Shown here piece after piece: positions 22,046 through 34,940 of a stretch of 64,000 bases of DNA. A model generated the notes under the pieces. The model saw nothing but the letters and a program-made list of their open reading frames with translations, did no database searches and was not told where the DNA came from. Where the stretch lies: contig CM057823.1 in NCBI GenBank assembly GCA_030068075.1, positions 17,208,485 to 17,272,484 of the forward strand, read 5' to 3'. The translations under genes and the position numbers were made by a program. Position 1 is the stretch's first letter; each line of letters opens with the position of its first letter. This DNA is from Paguma larvata. Lineage: Eukaryota > Chordata > Mammalia > Carnivora > Viverridae.

Positions 22046-22920
22046 CCCGCAAGAAAAGCTTTTAACGGAGAGGACAAAAAGAGGGAAAATGGACAATTTT
22101 ATAAAAGTAAAATTGTGGTGATTTCCAAAGATCATATTCTAACTAAAGGAAATTATAATGAAAAAAATTTAGAAACATGGAAGTTGTAAGAAAACAAAAA
22201 TATCATGGGTAAAATATGCTAATTTTGTTTTTAAAGTAGATATTCATGTCTAATTAAAATAGAGTGAAAGTATTAGATAACAATCATTAAAACTGAAGAG
22301 TAAATAAAATATTCTAAGATCTTTGAATCATTTGATATAAGGGCAAAAACATGACTAAATTTAGACATATTTTTGTTAAATGTACTAGTAAACCACAAGG
22401 GTAATCTATAACAAAGGGAAAAATATATATATAATAAGTAAAACAAAAATCTAAACAATCTAAAATATGTGACCAAAAGAGAAGTAAAAAATATATATCA
22501 GTAAGTCCAATAATTGTAAATGAACTAAAGTTTCTTGTTAAAAGACAAAGACTATAAAGAGGTATAAAAGTTAAAAACAGCAAAATGCATATGCAAAAAA
22601 TACTCCTAAACCATAAAAACACAACATATGGAAAGAAATCATCCAAAAGAAGCTGATTAGTTTTATTAATATCGAATCAAAATCTCTTTAAAGCAAAAAA
22701 ATGAATTGCTCATTCAAAGAAAATCACTTTCACATGATTAAAGAGATTATTCATTAGGAGTATAACAATCCCAATCTTTAATGAATCTAGACTCATTAAT
22801 ACATATTAAGGAAACATTTCCATAACTATTGAGAAAAAGGGACACATTCCCCCATCACAGTTCAAGTTTTTTATACATAACTCAATATTTGGTAGATCAG
22901 GTAGAAAAATATCCAATAAG

Positions 22921-23661
22921 TGTGGGGAATAAGGTTAGGAATTCCCTGAGCCTGCACTGATGGCTTAACAAGGCATAAAAAATTAGAAAGCCATAGACTG
23001 CTCACATCCAAGGTGGGTAAACAATATTAGGTAAATAAGTATAGAGAAGGTAGGGCAGAGACCCCAGTATAGAGAGGGCGGGGCAAAGGCCCCAATATAG
23101 AACAAAGGTATATGAAATAAACAAGATTAGGCATCCAGGGCAAAAGAGCCACCCAATTTAGTGCTATAGCAGAAAGCCGCTTTCACAGGAAGGAAGGACC
23201 AAATTAGGTAAATAGGTAAATAGGGCTATAGTTTCCCAGAGCAGAGATAATTAACAAAAGAAAGGTGCCTTGTTGATCCTGAAGTAGCTTGCTCTGTCTT
23301 TCTAGTCTCCTAGACCAGTTTTGGGCAAACAGAGGTGGTGCCTCATGCCTGCTGTAAAAACCTTCTGCCAGGCCACCTGGTGCCAGGATTTTGCTTTGTA
23401 TTAACCCAAACCCCTAACCCCGCATATCTTCAAGATCCCCTTTCCCTCATGTCCATGAGTTAATGTTCACAGTTTCGTTGTCTCTTTGTGCACATCCATC
23501 ACCATGTTTGTAAGCCTTCAGATCCTAATAAAAATGGGGCAAGAACCCTTATTCGGGGCTCTTGTCTTCTCCCGGACATTCGCCATCTCTTGTATTTTAA
23601 TCCTCCTGCATCCCACTTTCTTGCTAGACAAGAGAGACCTCTAGCCCTAGAGTCTAAGACA
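22921..23661 (+). mobile_element. Solo LTR of an endogenous retrovirus, inserted in L1M
   Basis: About 741 bp starting TG (22921) and ending CA (23661). The flanks are 'AATAAG' (22915-22920) and 'AATGAG' (23662-23667), a likely 6-bp target duplication with one difference. L1 sequence resumes directly across it, which supports these ends. A polyadenylation signal AATAAA is at 23527-23532, followed by a C/T-rich R-U5-like part, so the sense strand is plus. No primer-binding site, gag, pol or env sequence flanks it, so this is a solo LTR left by recombination. The family was not identified. Confidence 0.82.
23040..23095 (+). repeat. 28-bp tandem duplication in the LTR U3
   Basis: Two units (23040-23067, 23068-23095), each 'TATAGAG...GGGC(A/G)...CCCCA(G/A)', with about 22 of 28 positions alike. 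U3 repeats of this size often hold enhancer sites in retroviral LTRs. Function here is not shown. Confidence 0.8.
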
Positions 23662-24026
23662 AATGAGTCTATAGTACACAAGTATAGCATCAGCATACAA
23701 CGTAAGTATAAAGCTTGATTTAATGGACGTATTTAGAACTCTCAACTCACTAACTATAGAACACACATCATTTTCTAATTTATATGAATAGGGATAGATC
23801 ACAAACAAGATCAAATAAATTTCCAAAGATGGCAAGTATGTAGATTGTATACTATACAGGCAGAGATTAGTGAAACAAAAAGCAACACAAAATGAAAATA
23901 TTAAATTAGCCAAAAGTTAACTACATGAACAATAAACAAAATGGTTAAAATTGTTCAAGGAAAAAGGAGAAACAGCAAAAGTTAGCAATATTAAGATAAA
24001 AACAAGATTAAAAATATGGCTATTAC

Positions 24027-24220
24027 AGGAGTGCCTGGGTGGCTATGTTGGTCAAGCTTCCAATTCTTGATTCTGACTCAGGTCATGATCTCTTGGTTGT
24101 GAAACTGAGCTCCATGTCAGGCTCTGGGCTGACGGCTTGGGATTCTCTCTCTCCTCTCTCTGCCCCTCCCGAGCTTTCATGTGAGTGCTGTCTCTCAAAA
24201 TAAATAAGCATCTAAAGAAA
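24027..24220 (+). mobile_element. Felid SINE inside L1M
   Basis: Head 'GGAGTGCCTGGGTGGCTATG'; the middle lacks the 'GAGCCTGGAGCCTGCTTC' block; tail 'CAAAATAAATAAGCATCTAA'. 'AAATATG' on both sides may be part of the target duplication. Confidence 0.93.
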
Positions 24221-24255
24221 TATGTAGATATTTCAGATTAAAAAGATAATGCAAG

Positions 24256-24456
24256 GGGGCACCTGGTGGCTCACTGGGTTAAACGCCCAACTCTCTGTTT
24301 TGGTTCAGGTCATGATCTTAACGTTTCATGAGTTCAAGCCCCACATTGGGCTCTGTGCTGACAGTGAAGAACCTGCTTGGGATTCTCTCTCTCTCTGTGT
24401 CTCTGTCTCTGTCTCTGCTCTGCTCATGCTGTCTCTCAAAATAAGTAAATAAACTG
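24256..24456 (+). mobile_element. Felid SINE inside L1M, 35 bases after another
   Basis: Head 'GGGGCACCTGGTGGCTCAC'; CT tract includes GTCTCT repeats; tail becomes (TAA)n then (GAA)n at 24461-24482. Same orientation as the preceding SINE but with a different sequence, so not a tandem duplicate. Confidence 0.93.
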
Positions 24457-24799
24457 GAAATAATAATAATAAGAAGAAGAAAATTTGATATTTTTTGAAA
24501 CAGCCATTCCATTTAGTTTGACAACTCAAAATTAAAAATATCATAGAAAATAAAATTACCATTACTGAGTAGTGAATAAATGAGTGAATGAAATAATCTG
24601 ATAAACATTAGCCCTATTGAATCTTTAATTAAATATCTTTCCACTAAGGAAAACACACCCAGATGGTATGTTTTTTCAGGTTATATCTAGTGAATATTCA
24701 AAACATAAAAATGTCAACTTTATGCCAATTCATTTTAAAGAAATAAAAATTGGAAAACTTTACAAAAACGCTACCACTTATTTACAAACCTATAACTTT

Positions 24800-27783
24800 G
24801 GTACAGAACCCAAATAAGATGAGTATGAGAGGAAAAAGGAAAACTAAACCAACTCATGAATATATGTATATGTATATATTTGTTTTATATATACATACAT
24901 ACGATAAAAGTAGAGTTTCATATTTATTCTAGAGATCACTTTTTAGTACAATAGTAAATAACATTGAATTGTATTGAAATCTTAGAGCAATAACTTCATT
25001 AATTTAGTTTATATGCCCTTTTTCTAAAACAATGACATTTCTCCCCAAATAAATATTTTGTCAGTTTTATTTTTAAAAGTCATATAACAAATCCATAAAT
25101 TATCTTATAACTGAATGCAGATTACAATGAATAAAAACATACACTAAATATTCAGATATGTTATAGATCATAAAATTTTTAAAAATTCATGATAATTAGT
25201 AAAATAACACATACGACTATTATTCTAGGGGAAGGATTCATGAGCGCAGTACTTTTTCATTTTGCAAAGTCAGCTAAAGAGACATTGGATTCGAAACCTC
25301 GTGAAACATTGGAAATTCACTTTCATAACATATACTTCAAAAAATATATATATATACTAACACATACACAGAACAATGTGTGTTTTGTTTATAAAATGTG
25401 TCTTTGGTGTTGGTCTCTTTTACCTTAGCTTATATAGATTCTGCATGTTAAGACAGAGTAGATTCATCCAATTTTATAGCAGAGCTATAATTGGAAACAG
25501 CCTTAGATACAGTAAGCCAGAAATGCAAATTAGCAGAGGATGGGAGCCCAAAAGTACATGTATTTGCAAGTCAATCCGTAAGACGTGCATATGTAACAAT
25601 ACCTATGTATATGATCAATATTTTAAAGAACCAACTTAATTAAATTACTTAAGTATATTTTACCATTTATCTGCAAGTTAATTCACTCCAAAGTTTTGTC
25701 AATGATAAATAGATCTTTGAGTATATATTTTTTAGAATAGTGACACAGGAGAAACTGTTATTTTTTTTATCTGATTTCAAATGGCTGATTAAAATTTGAC
25801 TTTATTAATGTTTTTATTAAAGTAGTGGGATTAAAAACTAATACACATTTTGAAAATTAAACTAATTTCTGAGATTAAACTAAGATTCAAAAATATATTT
25901 AGCTTATGTTTTCTGTTGCTTCTGAACACATATAGCCCTATAAATATAATTTCACTAATTCCTAAAAGCCAAAATAATTCCAAAATAATTCCTAAAAGCC
26001 AAAAATTCTAAATTACTAAACTTTCAGCTAAAAGTAGATTTTAATTTTTTCTACTCTTTACTCCTATGTTTCCTTGAACTTGCCACCTTTTCATTGTAAA
26101 CATTGTCATTTATCTCCTGTTTACCATGCTGCAAAGTTATTTCTTGATACAGTACAGTAATTCTTGATACAGTAATTTTAGTTCAGTAATGAACTGAAAC
26201 AAGAATGACAAATACCTGAATATTTCACCCCATTGCCCCCAGCTGTACCAGAGTAGACATTACTAAGAAAGTATTGCATTCTTTCCCACTGAGCCCAGAG
26301 CTGCTGCGAGGCCCTCTTACTCTGTGCTTGAGCTCTGCAAATTTGGACCAAAGCAATGGAGAAAATCAGGATCAGAGCCAGCATCCCACAAATACTTCAA
26401 GGCTTTTCCAAGTACTTCATTCCAGGATTCCCAATTCCTAGATCCTTGGATGCTCATTGCCAATCAGGATCCTATTCCAGTGAATACTAAGGACTGGAGA
26501 CTTTAGGCCTTTCCCAGATCTAGGACACTGGAATCCTGCACCTAAATCTATTCTTGTCTCGATTAATACTTTTAGGATATCTGAGGCAACCTCGAGGCCT
26601 GATATGTATGTAAGTAAAAATTTTAAATTAGCTAGAACTGCTAAGTGCCTACATTATAGTCAATACCTTCTTCAAAACACAGTTAGGATTAATATACCTG
26701 AGAATATAATGTTTTCTGAAACAGTAGCTTCTACGTTTTTGAATCTCACACACCAAAAGACACATGCCCCCCCAACATAAATTTAATGAGAGGATAAAAT
26801 AGAGCAGACAACTTTTTGTCACGTAAGGACAGTTAAACAAAATTAAATAAAACCAATCAAGTGACAAAAATAATGACTATAGCTTCATAAAATAAATACT
26901 TCAACACATAAAGAAAAAAGAAAAGGGAATGACATCATCTCAGAATATTGGACTACTGGCAGATTAATGTTGACCTATATAAATGTTCATTTTGCTAAAA
27001 GCTGGTGAAAATTCATCACCAGTCCACAGATGTAGCTGACATGAAAACTAAGAAACTCCCAGGTGAGATTAATGCAAGTAGTATTCATTCAAGGGAAGCA
27101 GCTTTTGGGACTTCCCAGTGTCCACATGCTACTCTCCGAGTGTGCGAGATTTCCTCTCCACTTCACTCTAGTGTCCACCCTACTTTGTCACAATTCAAAG
27201 AAGTGAAACCACGTCAGTTTCAACTAAGTTATTCATCACTCTCGGCTCCACCTAGTTTAATGAAATAGTTATAAACGGGCAATCCTCTCACTGAATCATC
27301 TACCAATGCTTAGGAAATCAGGACAATATAGGATCTAAGGAATCGAGTCAATTAGTCGACTAACTGCAAGTTTTGTTTCTGTTTATACAAGAATATGTTC
27401 TTAATGCCCATCCTTAAGTCATTGTACGCATATTCCCTTTGAATCTATCACCTTTATTTTTGGATATTGGTGATAATGAAAAAGTCAAAATAGCATAGCA
27501 ACCCAGGCTCTCGGGATTTCTACTACACAAGCCAAAGAGTCTGGAGACATCCTGAGATTTCATAACCAGAAGGCAGCAACATATGAATGCCACTTAAGGA
27601 TAATAGTCGCCTTCTAACAATATGTATCATCTTAATGCATTCTTTGTCATACAGAGTATCTACAAAATGCCCTCAAATCTGAAGACGAATAGTCTAAATA
27701 GACTTAAATACATTTATTTCTTGATTACATGATATATTTACACTCTCAAAACTATACCAACAAGCAGCCAAGAATGCATGTCT
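24800..27783. other. Unique AT-rich sequence with small local duplications
   Basis: No interspersed repeat assigned. (TATG/TATA)-type repeats lie at 24860-24905 and (TA)n at 25343-25357. Local duplications: 'AATTCCTAAAAGCCAAAA' at 25957-25974 and 25987-26004 (period 30), and 'TTCTTGATACAGTA' at 26141-26154 and 26161-26174 (period 20). Confidence 0.45.
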
Positions 27784-27997
27784 TTTTTTTTTTTAATGTT
27801 TATTTATTTTTGAGACAGAGAGAGATAGAGCATGAGTCAGGGAGGGTCAGAGAGAGAGGCAAACACAGAATCCGAAGCAGGATCCAGGCTCTGAGCTGTC
27901 AGCCCAAAGCCTGACGTGGGGCTCGAACCCACAGACCGCGAGATCATGACCTGAGCCAAAGTCGGACACTCAACCAACTGAGCCACCCAGGCGTCCC
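27784..27997 (-). mobile_element. Young felid SINE, minus strand
   Basis: Target duplication 'AAGAATGCATGTCT' (27770-27783) and 'AAGAATGTATGTCT' (27998-28011). The complemented B-box-like 'GGGGCTCGAACCC' is intact and the sequence is close to consensus. Confidence 0.97.
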
Positions 27998-28309
27998 AAG
28001 AATGTATGTCTTAATATCATTAGTAATGTTCTCATTTTTTCCTAACTATAATATATATGCTTGAAGAAAACAAACTTGGAATCCTTGGACAAAGCAGGGA
28101 TAAGTTAAATGAGGGATGGGCTAAAGATTAAAACCTATAAATGAAAAGATCAAGTAGCACAAAGTGTTTATAAAGATATCCTATTAACTGTTGGAAGTCA
28201 GGAGGTCTTTTTAATAAGGCAGAAACACTGGGAGCTGAAAGGAACAGACAAACATATTTGATGATGCATGAATAAATTGTATGTGTTTAGATAACCAAAG
28301 ACACTATAA

Positions 28310-29350
28310 ATGAAATCAAAAGAGAAAACATATAAAAAAAGAAATTTTATAAAACCTATGAACAAAAAAGGAACTATACCGTTACTATATCAAAAGCTCC
28401 CGCAAATTAATAAGAAAAAGGCATTCTGGGGCACCTGGGTGGCTCAGTAGGTTGAGCGTCCGACTTCGGCTCAGGTCATGATCTCGCAGTTCGTGGGTTC
28501 AAGCCCCGCATCGGGCTCTGTGCTGACAGCTCGGAGCCTGGAGCCTGCTTCGAATTCTGTGTCTCCCTCTCTCTCTGCCCTTTCCCTGCTAATGCTCTGC
28601 TCTGTCTCTCTCTCTCTCGAAAATGAATAAACATTAAAAAAAAAAAAAAGAAAAGAAAAGAAAAAGGCATTCTAATAGGAAAAAAAACATGAAGAATTTC
28701 CAGAAAGGAACGCAAATCTCTAATAAACCTATCAATAGATGTGCAACCTCTCTTAATATTTAGTAAAATGTTAATTAAGAGGACAACAAAATATTATTTA
28801 AGTTCACAAAAAGTTATCATCAGGTGTCGGTGAAGAAGCTAGGAAGTGGCACTTTTATACATTATCTGTAGATGTATGAAATACTATAGTCACTTAGAAA
28901 AGAACCCAAAATAACTTCCAAAAAAATTTTAAACACAAATTTTAACATTGTACCACCATTTTTGGACACCTCTTCCTACAAACATAAAAATAACAGGGTG
29001 AAGTCATCTACACTTAAGGATACTTATGACATCTTTACGTATAGAGGCCAAAATAGAAAGCCGTGCAAATATTTATCAAGAGGGATCAAACAAGTACATT
29101 AATGGTACAAGCATCCTATGAAATAATATACAAGTATTTAAAAAGTGCTTTCAAAACTTTTATTTGTATAATAGGAAAAGATACAAGTTTAAAGACCTGT
29201 GTGTTTATGTGTTTATGAGAGCTACTAAAACTTCAACACAATATGTAAGTCATTATGGAGTACGGAATAAAGATGATACATGTTAAACATGATAATCATC
29301 TAAGTTCCATTATTGAAAGAAGTTAAAATATAACGTTTAAAATGGATGAG
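28310..29350 (+). mobile_element. Old L1M ORF2 C-terminal fragment
   Basis: Sense-strand landmarks in order: 'AAAAGCTCCCGCAAATTAAT', then after a SINE 'CCTATCAATAGATGTGCAAC', 'TCATCAGGTGTCGGTGAAGA', 'GCACTTTTATACATTATCTG', and finally the 'AAGCATCCTATGAAATAATA' region. These match the ORF2 3' part and 3' UTR of ancient L1. Many indels. Confidence 0.75.
28428..28657 (+). mobile_element. Young felid SINE, 16-bp perfect duplication
   Basis: Perfect duplication 'AAGAAAAAGGCATTCT' at 28412-28427 and 28658-28673, inside the old L1M. Middle is near consensus ('GCATCGGGCTCTGTGCTGAC'). Tail is A13 followed by (GAAAA)n. Confidence 0.98.
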
Positions 29351-31439
29351 CCCAATGTAATAATTATATTATTTTACAAGGTATAATTTATTATTAGACA
29401 ATTTTGGAATTTTGCTTCAGAAGAACTAGCTGAACCTCTTGCAATGGCTCCCTCAGCAGGAGATACGCCTTGAAGCTAGTTTGTTTCCCTAGAGCCTCTT
29501 AGGCTAGGAGCATTGACTGGGTTTAAGGTCTGGCCCTCTATCTTGAATTCACCTGACCACCCTGTCCCTGTAAAGATAAGGACCTTTCTCTCATGGAGAG
29601 CTCATGTCAACCAAGAGAACTATAACAAATCGGGATGCTAATGCAGTCATTTAAAAACATAATTTTAATCAGAATAAAATCAAAAACCTAATGTATTTAT
29701 TTACTATGAAAAATAACAGTAACAATGAACTACAGAAATCAAAATCCATAGATTTTTTGTAAGACGACATAAACGAGAAGTCAAAGCATATTCAAAACAC
29801 TGCCTGATACCTAGATCCCCAGATATTTAAATGTATCAAGGTGAGACTGGCCATCAGCAAAAGTGCCTTCTGTTTCCTAGCATTTGAATGAGCCAACTTT
29901 TCCCTTGTAATACTCATTTCTGGGTGTTTTCATGGCTTACAAACTCTGGTTCACAACTACATTCTCCCCCTTTGGATATGCTAATACAGTCAATCAAGTT
30001 ATAGCCCCAGTGTTTCTATGGTAAGAACAATTTTGCTTCTTTTGGGTGATTTCATATCCACACACTGATTCATTAGGTATTTATCTTACAGTTTAACTCT
30101 TAAAAAAGAAGCCATTTATATCCCTCATTTCCCCATTCTTATAGGCATTTTATTGCAGTTCTCCACATACTGACAATCGGCTATATTACTACTCTTTAGA
30201 GAATACTGCTTAACATATGCACCCGTATTTTGAGATCGATTGTTGAATCATGCCAGTCTTATTAAGACACATTCAGTTCTTACACTTTCTAACTGTAAAA
30301 TATAAAACATTATTACAATGAAGGATTGTTATAATGCAGCAATATTTCACTGGTATTCGCAGAATATACAAAAAGAGATTCACAACATTGCATTCAAAAT
30401 ACTTGTACTGTTCCCTTGACTCACTAAATCTAGACTATTTAAGTGTCAGCAAAGGACCCATTTTCGAAGATATAAAACAGAGCCTATGAATGAAGAAGCA
30501 AAAATTTTTAAAATGTGGCTGTATACTTTGAAGAAGTAAAAAAATATATATATATTATTTTTCCATTTTAAATATGTAACAGAATTTTGAGTGAAACACT
30601 TTCTGTGCTCCAAAACTGTCAAAACAAGTTCAAAAAACCGCCTCACTATGCCAAACCACTAACATTTGGAACAAACAAAATATGGAGTGTCTGTATGCAT
30701 GTTGACTTCCTACATGGTTTACTGGGTTCACGTGGAAGATTACTACCCCTGTCGTAATCTCTTTTCCCTCATCGAGAATGGCAGGCAGGAAAAAGCGAGC
30801 GCATTTCCTATTAAACTAAGAATTTGGGATTCTGATTCAACTCTTCGTCTTCCTCTTCCTTCAACTCATATAGATTAGGAAACGTGGGGCCTACGGACTA
30901 AAGGTAGCTGATTCTTCCAGCTCTTGGTAAATTTTAGGAGATTGTGCTGTAACTTCTGGCAGCTCTCAAGTACATTTTAGTCCTCAGTTTTAAAATATAG
31001 TTGCAATCTAGTGTTAATAAGACAAGCCTTATTCCCATAAAACGAACTGTGTTAGTCTTACAATAACTTGTAACTTATAATTTCTCAAAGCCAAAAAAGT
31101 ATGTTATTGCATAAACCAATGATGTCATTCCACCAGGTCATCATGAAAGGGGGACAGGACACCGTTGCCCTTTCTGGTCAAAATATTCAATTCGGGGCAG
31201 CATTGGTGATCAGATTTTCTGATCTATAACAATATAACATGGTCTTCCATTAGGGTTATGATTATGATAACAGTGAACCAAATATTTGAGTTACGAGTAT
31301 ATTGGAAAATTTAAAGCTGTGTTATGAATTCATTACCCTGGAAATGAGTTTTAGATAATTATGTCACACTAACAAGGGTACTATTTTTAAAATGCAGATA
31401 AAATACCATAAAACCTGGTTTATTAATAAAACAGGACCA
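29351..31439. other. Unique sequence
   Basis: No repeat recognised over about 2.1 kb. Short (TA)n at 30541-30556. No convincing exon. Confidence 0.4.
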
Positions 31440-31655
31440 GGGTGCCTCGGTGGTTCAGTTGGTTAAGTTTCGGACTCTTGATTTCAGCTCAGGTCATGAT
31501 CTCACGGTTTGTGAGTTCGACCCCTACATCAGGCTCCGCCCAGGGCATGAAACCTACTTGGGATCCTCTCTCCCTCTCTCTCTGTTCCTCCTCTGCTCAT
31601 GTGTGTGCACGCACTCTCTCTCAAAATAAATAAGCTTTTAAAAAACTTAAATAAG
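31440..31655 (+). mobile_element. Felid SINE with perfect 13-bp duplication
   Basis: 'TAAAACAGGACCA' at 31427-31439 and 31656-31668. The middle lacks the 'CTGACAGCTCAGAGCCTG' block and has 'GCCCAGGGCATGAAACC' instead. A GTGTGTG run precedes the CT tract. Confidence 0.96.
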
Positions 31656-31668
31656 TAAAACAGGACCA

Positions 31669-32634
31669 ACAGATTCTACAAGTTAGTAAGAATAGGTAAT
31701 TGCCTAAACTGTGTGAATACACACAAATGTATCTTCATATCTACTTATTTATCCATGTTATAATATTTTTAGACAGGAAAATCAAGTTATGTGAGCTATA
31801 CTCCTTAATGATCCTGTGAGGTGGTCTGCAATACATGCCACCATCAACATAAGTCATAACTGTCAGTCTTTTGAACCACATGAGCCTAATCCTTATTTCT
31901 AACTGCATGAAAACTAATGTTTGCAGGAGGCACTACTTAAGGTATGAATGAACAAGGAAACAACAAGAGAATGAAGCAGTTACTAAAATATCTGACACTG
32001 AAGTTCACATTGTAGAGAGAGTCCAGAGAATTCATTATGGTACATTTATAAACTGAATTTATGGAAGCACAAATTATAAATAAGGCAAAAAATCTGCATT
32101 ACAATTTCCCCATTTCCTTCACAAAGGAAGGGAAGTAGACTTTCCTAATTAAGTCTCTCATATCCTGTGCAAGACTCTAGTAGGCATTTAATGATAACTT
32201 CTATTGTTCACATCCTATTAATGCAAGGCTTCTTCTGTGTTTGGCAGTCATTGTAAGTAACATTGGAAAGACTTGTTTGGATTTCAAAGACTGGCAAGAA
32301 GGACAATTCAGTTTTGGTTCAAGGCTAACTGCCATGTTGCTTTACTCCTGAATCAAGAGCAAAGAAAATGCAAGTGATCAATTTCGTTCTCACGGTGAGT
32401 ATGCACAAATTCTTGAAGACTGTCTAGTTCCTCACAGTGGCCAGTGTAGTCCAGAGGGAGGGCAGAGTGTAAGCTGGAGAAGTTACAAAACTATAAGCTC
32501 ACTGTCTCATATGATGCCAGTCCAGGCATGACCACATCTACTCATCACCCAACATCATAACGAAATGCTGGGCACAGTTGTACTTTGTGGTCCATTTCTA
32601 GCTGAACCATGACTAATCTTGGCAGGGTATTTTC
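31669..32634. other. Unique sequence
   Basis: No repeat recognised. The right limit depends on where the following LTR really starts. Confidence 0.35.
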
Positions 32635-33218
32635 TGTGCACGTTGGTGTGCTCTTTGTGAATGTGCTTCAGGTATTTCTGATAGAGTAGACAGTGAGAGA
32701 TGAGCTGAAGTCAGGGGCGATGATAAACAGATTACACATTAGAAGTTGGGGTCACAATATTCCAACCTCGTGGCTTCCAAGACCCCAGGGCTAACAGACC
32801 AGGAACCACAGGTTCTGGTCCTATCTCACCTTTGCCCCAGGGTAACCCTTAGATTCATAATGTGTTTGCATTGCAGTTTTAGCCTCCCCTAGCCATGGGG
32901 GGAAGTCTGTCATGATGGTTCCAGTAAGGACCTTGTAGGGTCAAAAATTCCCCTTCCCGACTGATAGGAGGAATCCCTTAGATGATTGAAAACAACCTCA
33001 GTTGGAGCCCGCCCTAGCTATGACCCTTAGACTATGCAAACATGAAAAGACACCCTTGACTTCAATGCAGCTGCCATCTCTGGGCCGGCCCATTCTCCCT
33101 TCTTGAGTGTGTACTTTTGTTCCTTCAATAAAGCTTCTCTGCTGCCTCACTGTCACTGTCTCTCTACTGTATTCTTTTCTTGGAGAACCCAAGAACCGAG
33201 GACTAAAGCATGGTAACA
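32635..33218 (+). mobile_element. Probable solo ERV LTR, start uncertain
   Basis: The 3' part is LTR-like: AATAAA at 33127-33132, then a C/T-rich stretch with 'CTCACTGTCACTGTCTCTC', ending '...GGTAACA' at 33218, a frequent end of class I ERV LTRs. The best matching start is TG at 32635, because TTTC precedes it (32631-32634) and follows the end (33219-33222), giving a possible 4-bp duplication. A 4-bp match is weak, so the left end could be elsewhere. No retroviral genes flank it. Family unknown. Confidence 0.55.
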
Positions 33219-33222
33219 TTTC

Positions 33223-34940
33223 CTGTGTATTTGGGTTCTCCCTTCAAGTTATAAGGTGCTGTGCAGGGATCAAATCTCTATCTTTTGTACACTGCTGAGT
33301 GTCCGGCACAATGCTTGTATTCACAACCACTGCTCAAATGGGGTATTGACCAGCAGGATAGGACACGTACCATGTTCAAATCAGAGGATTTGTTACAAAT
33401 ATGAATTTTTGTCTTTTTTCTGTATTAAGAGTTCAAAAACATAAAATGAGCTTACAAAATGAAAGCTGGCCTTATCCCGTCCCTCTCAAAATCAGTAACC
33501 CCAGCTACATCAGTAGAGTTGACTCCAGTTTTGAGTAGAACCACGCCCACATGTCAAGCAAGGTGTCCAGTGTTTGGAGAAAGATAAGTTGATCCTAGTG
33601 CAAGGAAAAGTAATGAGAACAGGGACAAAAGCAAAGCATCTTGGAAGCAATTCAAGTTCTTTAATGGACCATTAGCAAACACTCAGTGAGGAAGCGCTCC
33701 AGATTTGGGTGGATGGCACTGTTTTGATCAGTGGCTGAAATCAATCCACGAGATGGATTCAGGCATTGTAGTGCCCCAGAGCAAATCGATTGGGTCTTTT
33801 TTATTTATTTGTTCATATATAAGTGCTTCTTTGCGCTGCTGGGCATGGCTTCTGCAAGCTTTGAAAATTCCTGGATCTCTGATCTGTTTTTACAAATATA
33901 TTTCTACCAGAAAATTGGTGTGGTGGGGACAGGAGTGGTGGTAGAAGGGAGAATGACATAACAATCCAGGTACTAGACTGTACATAAAACTGTTCTGCTT
34001 ACGTTACGAAAAGCATAGTGCCTCTTCAATGCAAATAATCAGTTTTGCAAGGTGAGCAAGAGCAAATACCATTAAGTATTTTATTCACTGCATTTAATCC
34101 ATTACAGATGACATTTGGAAGAAAAGCATGAAATATGTCACCACCTCATAAGGATTCTGTAATTTTAATGTTTAAGGCATTAGGGCATCACATTCAGCCT
34201 AACTTTGACGGCAACCACAGCATTTATGTTTTAATAAGCCATTTGATTTGCCTTGTCCGCAGCTACATAGGAATGAAAATTTCTTTACGAATTTTATCAG
34301 ATCGCATTTTAAAATCTGATGATGTAAGTTGATCTAATTATTTTTCTACATCTTTCCACCAAAGCTGTAACTAATGACAGCAAAGGCTTTTTAAAAGGCA
34401 TTTTTGCACTGTTTGGAAAAAGCTGGGCTTCTGAGCCCACTCCACTGTGAAGGGGGAGATGGACCTGGTAGGCAGAAGCCACAGGAGGCTGCAGGTTCAT
34501 CAAACGACAGCACAGACACTGTTCTGTGCACAGAACGGTTAGACTTATCCTTGTTCTAAGAATAATCCTAGGATTGATCAAGATTTCAATTACTGCATAA
34601 GATGTGTGAAAAAATATCATATTTAATATTTCCCAGTTGGTTGAGATAGAAACTGCACAAGCACTTTAAATCATGATAAAATGAGGAAAATTGATTTTTC
34701 TTCCCTCCTAATATACTGGCTCTGGGAAATTTAAAATGAAAGAGATCACTTAAGTGCTAAAATTCATTGATAGCACTAAGAAAGACATGGGGAGACTACG
34801 AACCCTGTTTAAATGGAAAGATAATTTGGAAGGATTATCCTCACATTCTTCTATCATTATCATCATCATCATCAAAAAGCTATCCCCTAGCTCTAGCTAT
34901 TATGACCCCTCTTCCCTTCACAATTAAGCTTTTTGGCTTT
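33223..34940. other. Unique sequence
   Basis: No interspersed repeat recognised. Contains an (ATC)n run at 34852-34873. The frame at 34309-34620 on the minus strand shows no known motif. Confidence 0.4.
34852..34873. repeat. (ATC)n microsatellite
   Basis: About seven ATC units with one imperfect unit at the left. Confidence 0.85.

Larger units (their letters stand above)
21570..24790 (+). mobile_element. L1M fragment (plus strand), heavily interrupted
   Basis: Sense-strand pieces appear in L1 order. About 21600-21825 holds 'CCTACAAAGGAACAACAGC' and 'AACTTTCAATCTGGAATTG'. 22460-22920 holds the endonuclease region with 'AATTGTAAATGAACTAAAG'. It continues after an inserted LTR at 23662-24020, and reappears after two SINEs at about 24640-24780 with 'CCCAGATGGTATG', the region before the reverse transcriptase. 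All frames are broken. Continuity across the inserts confirms that the SINEs and the LTR came later. Confidence 0.8.

Noticed and set aside
26178..26384. Minus-strand frame starting with a signal-peptide-like stretch ('MLALILIFSIALVQICRAQ')
   Set aside because: Only 68 codons, no family match I know, and no supporting context. Hydrophobic starts are common by chance in T-rich sequence.
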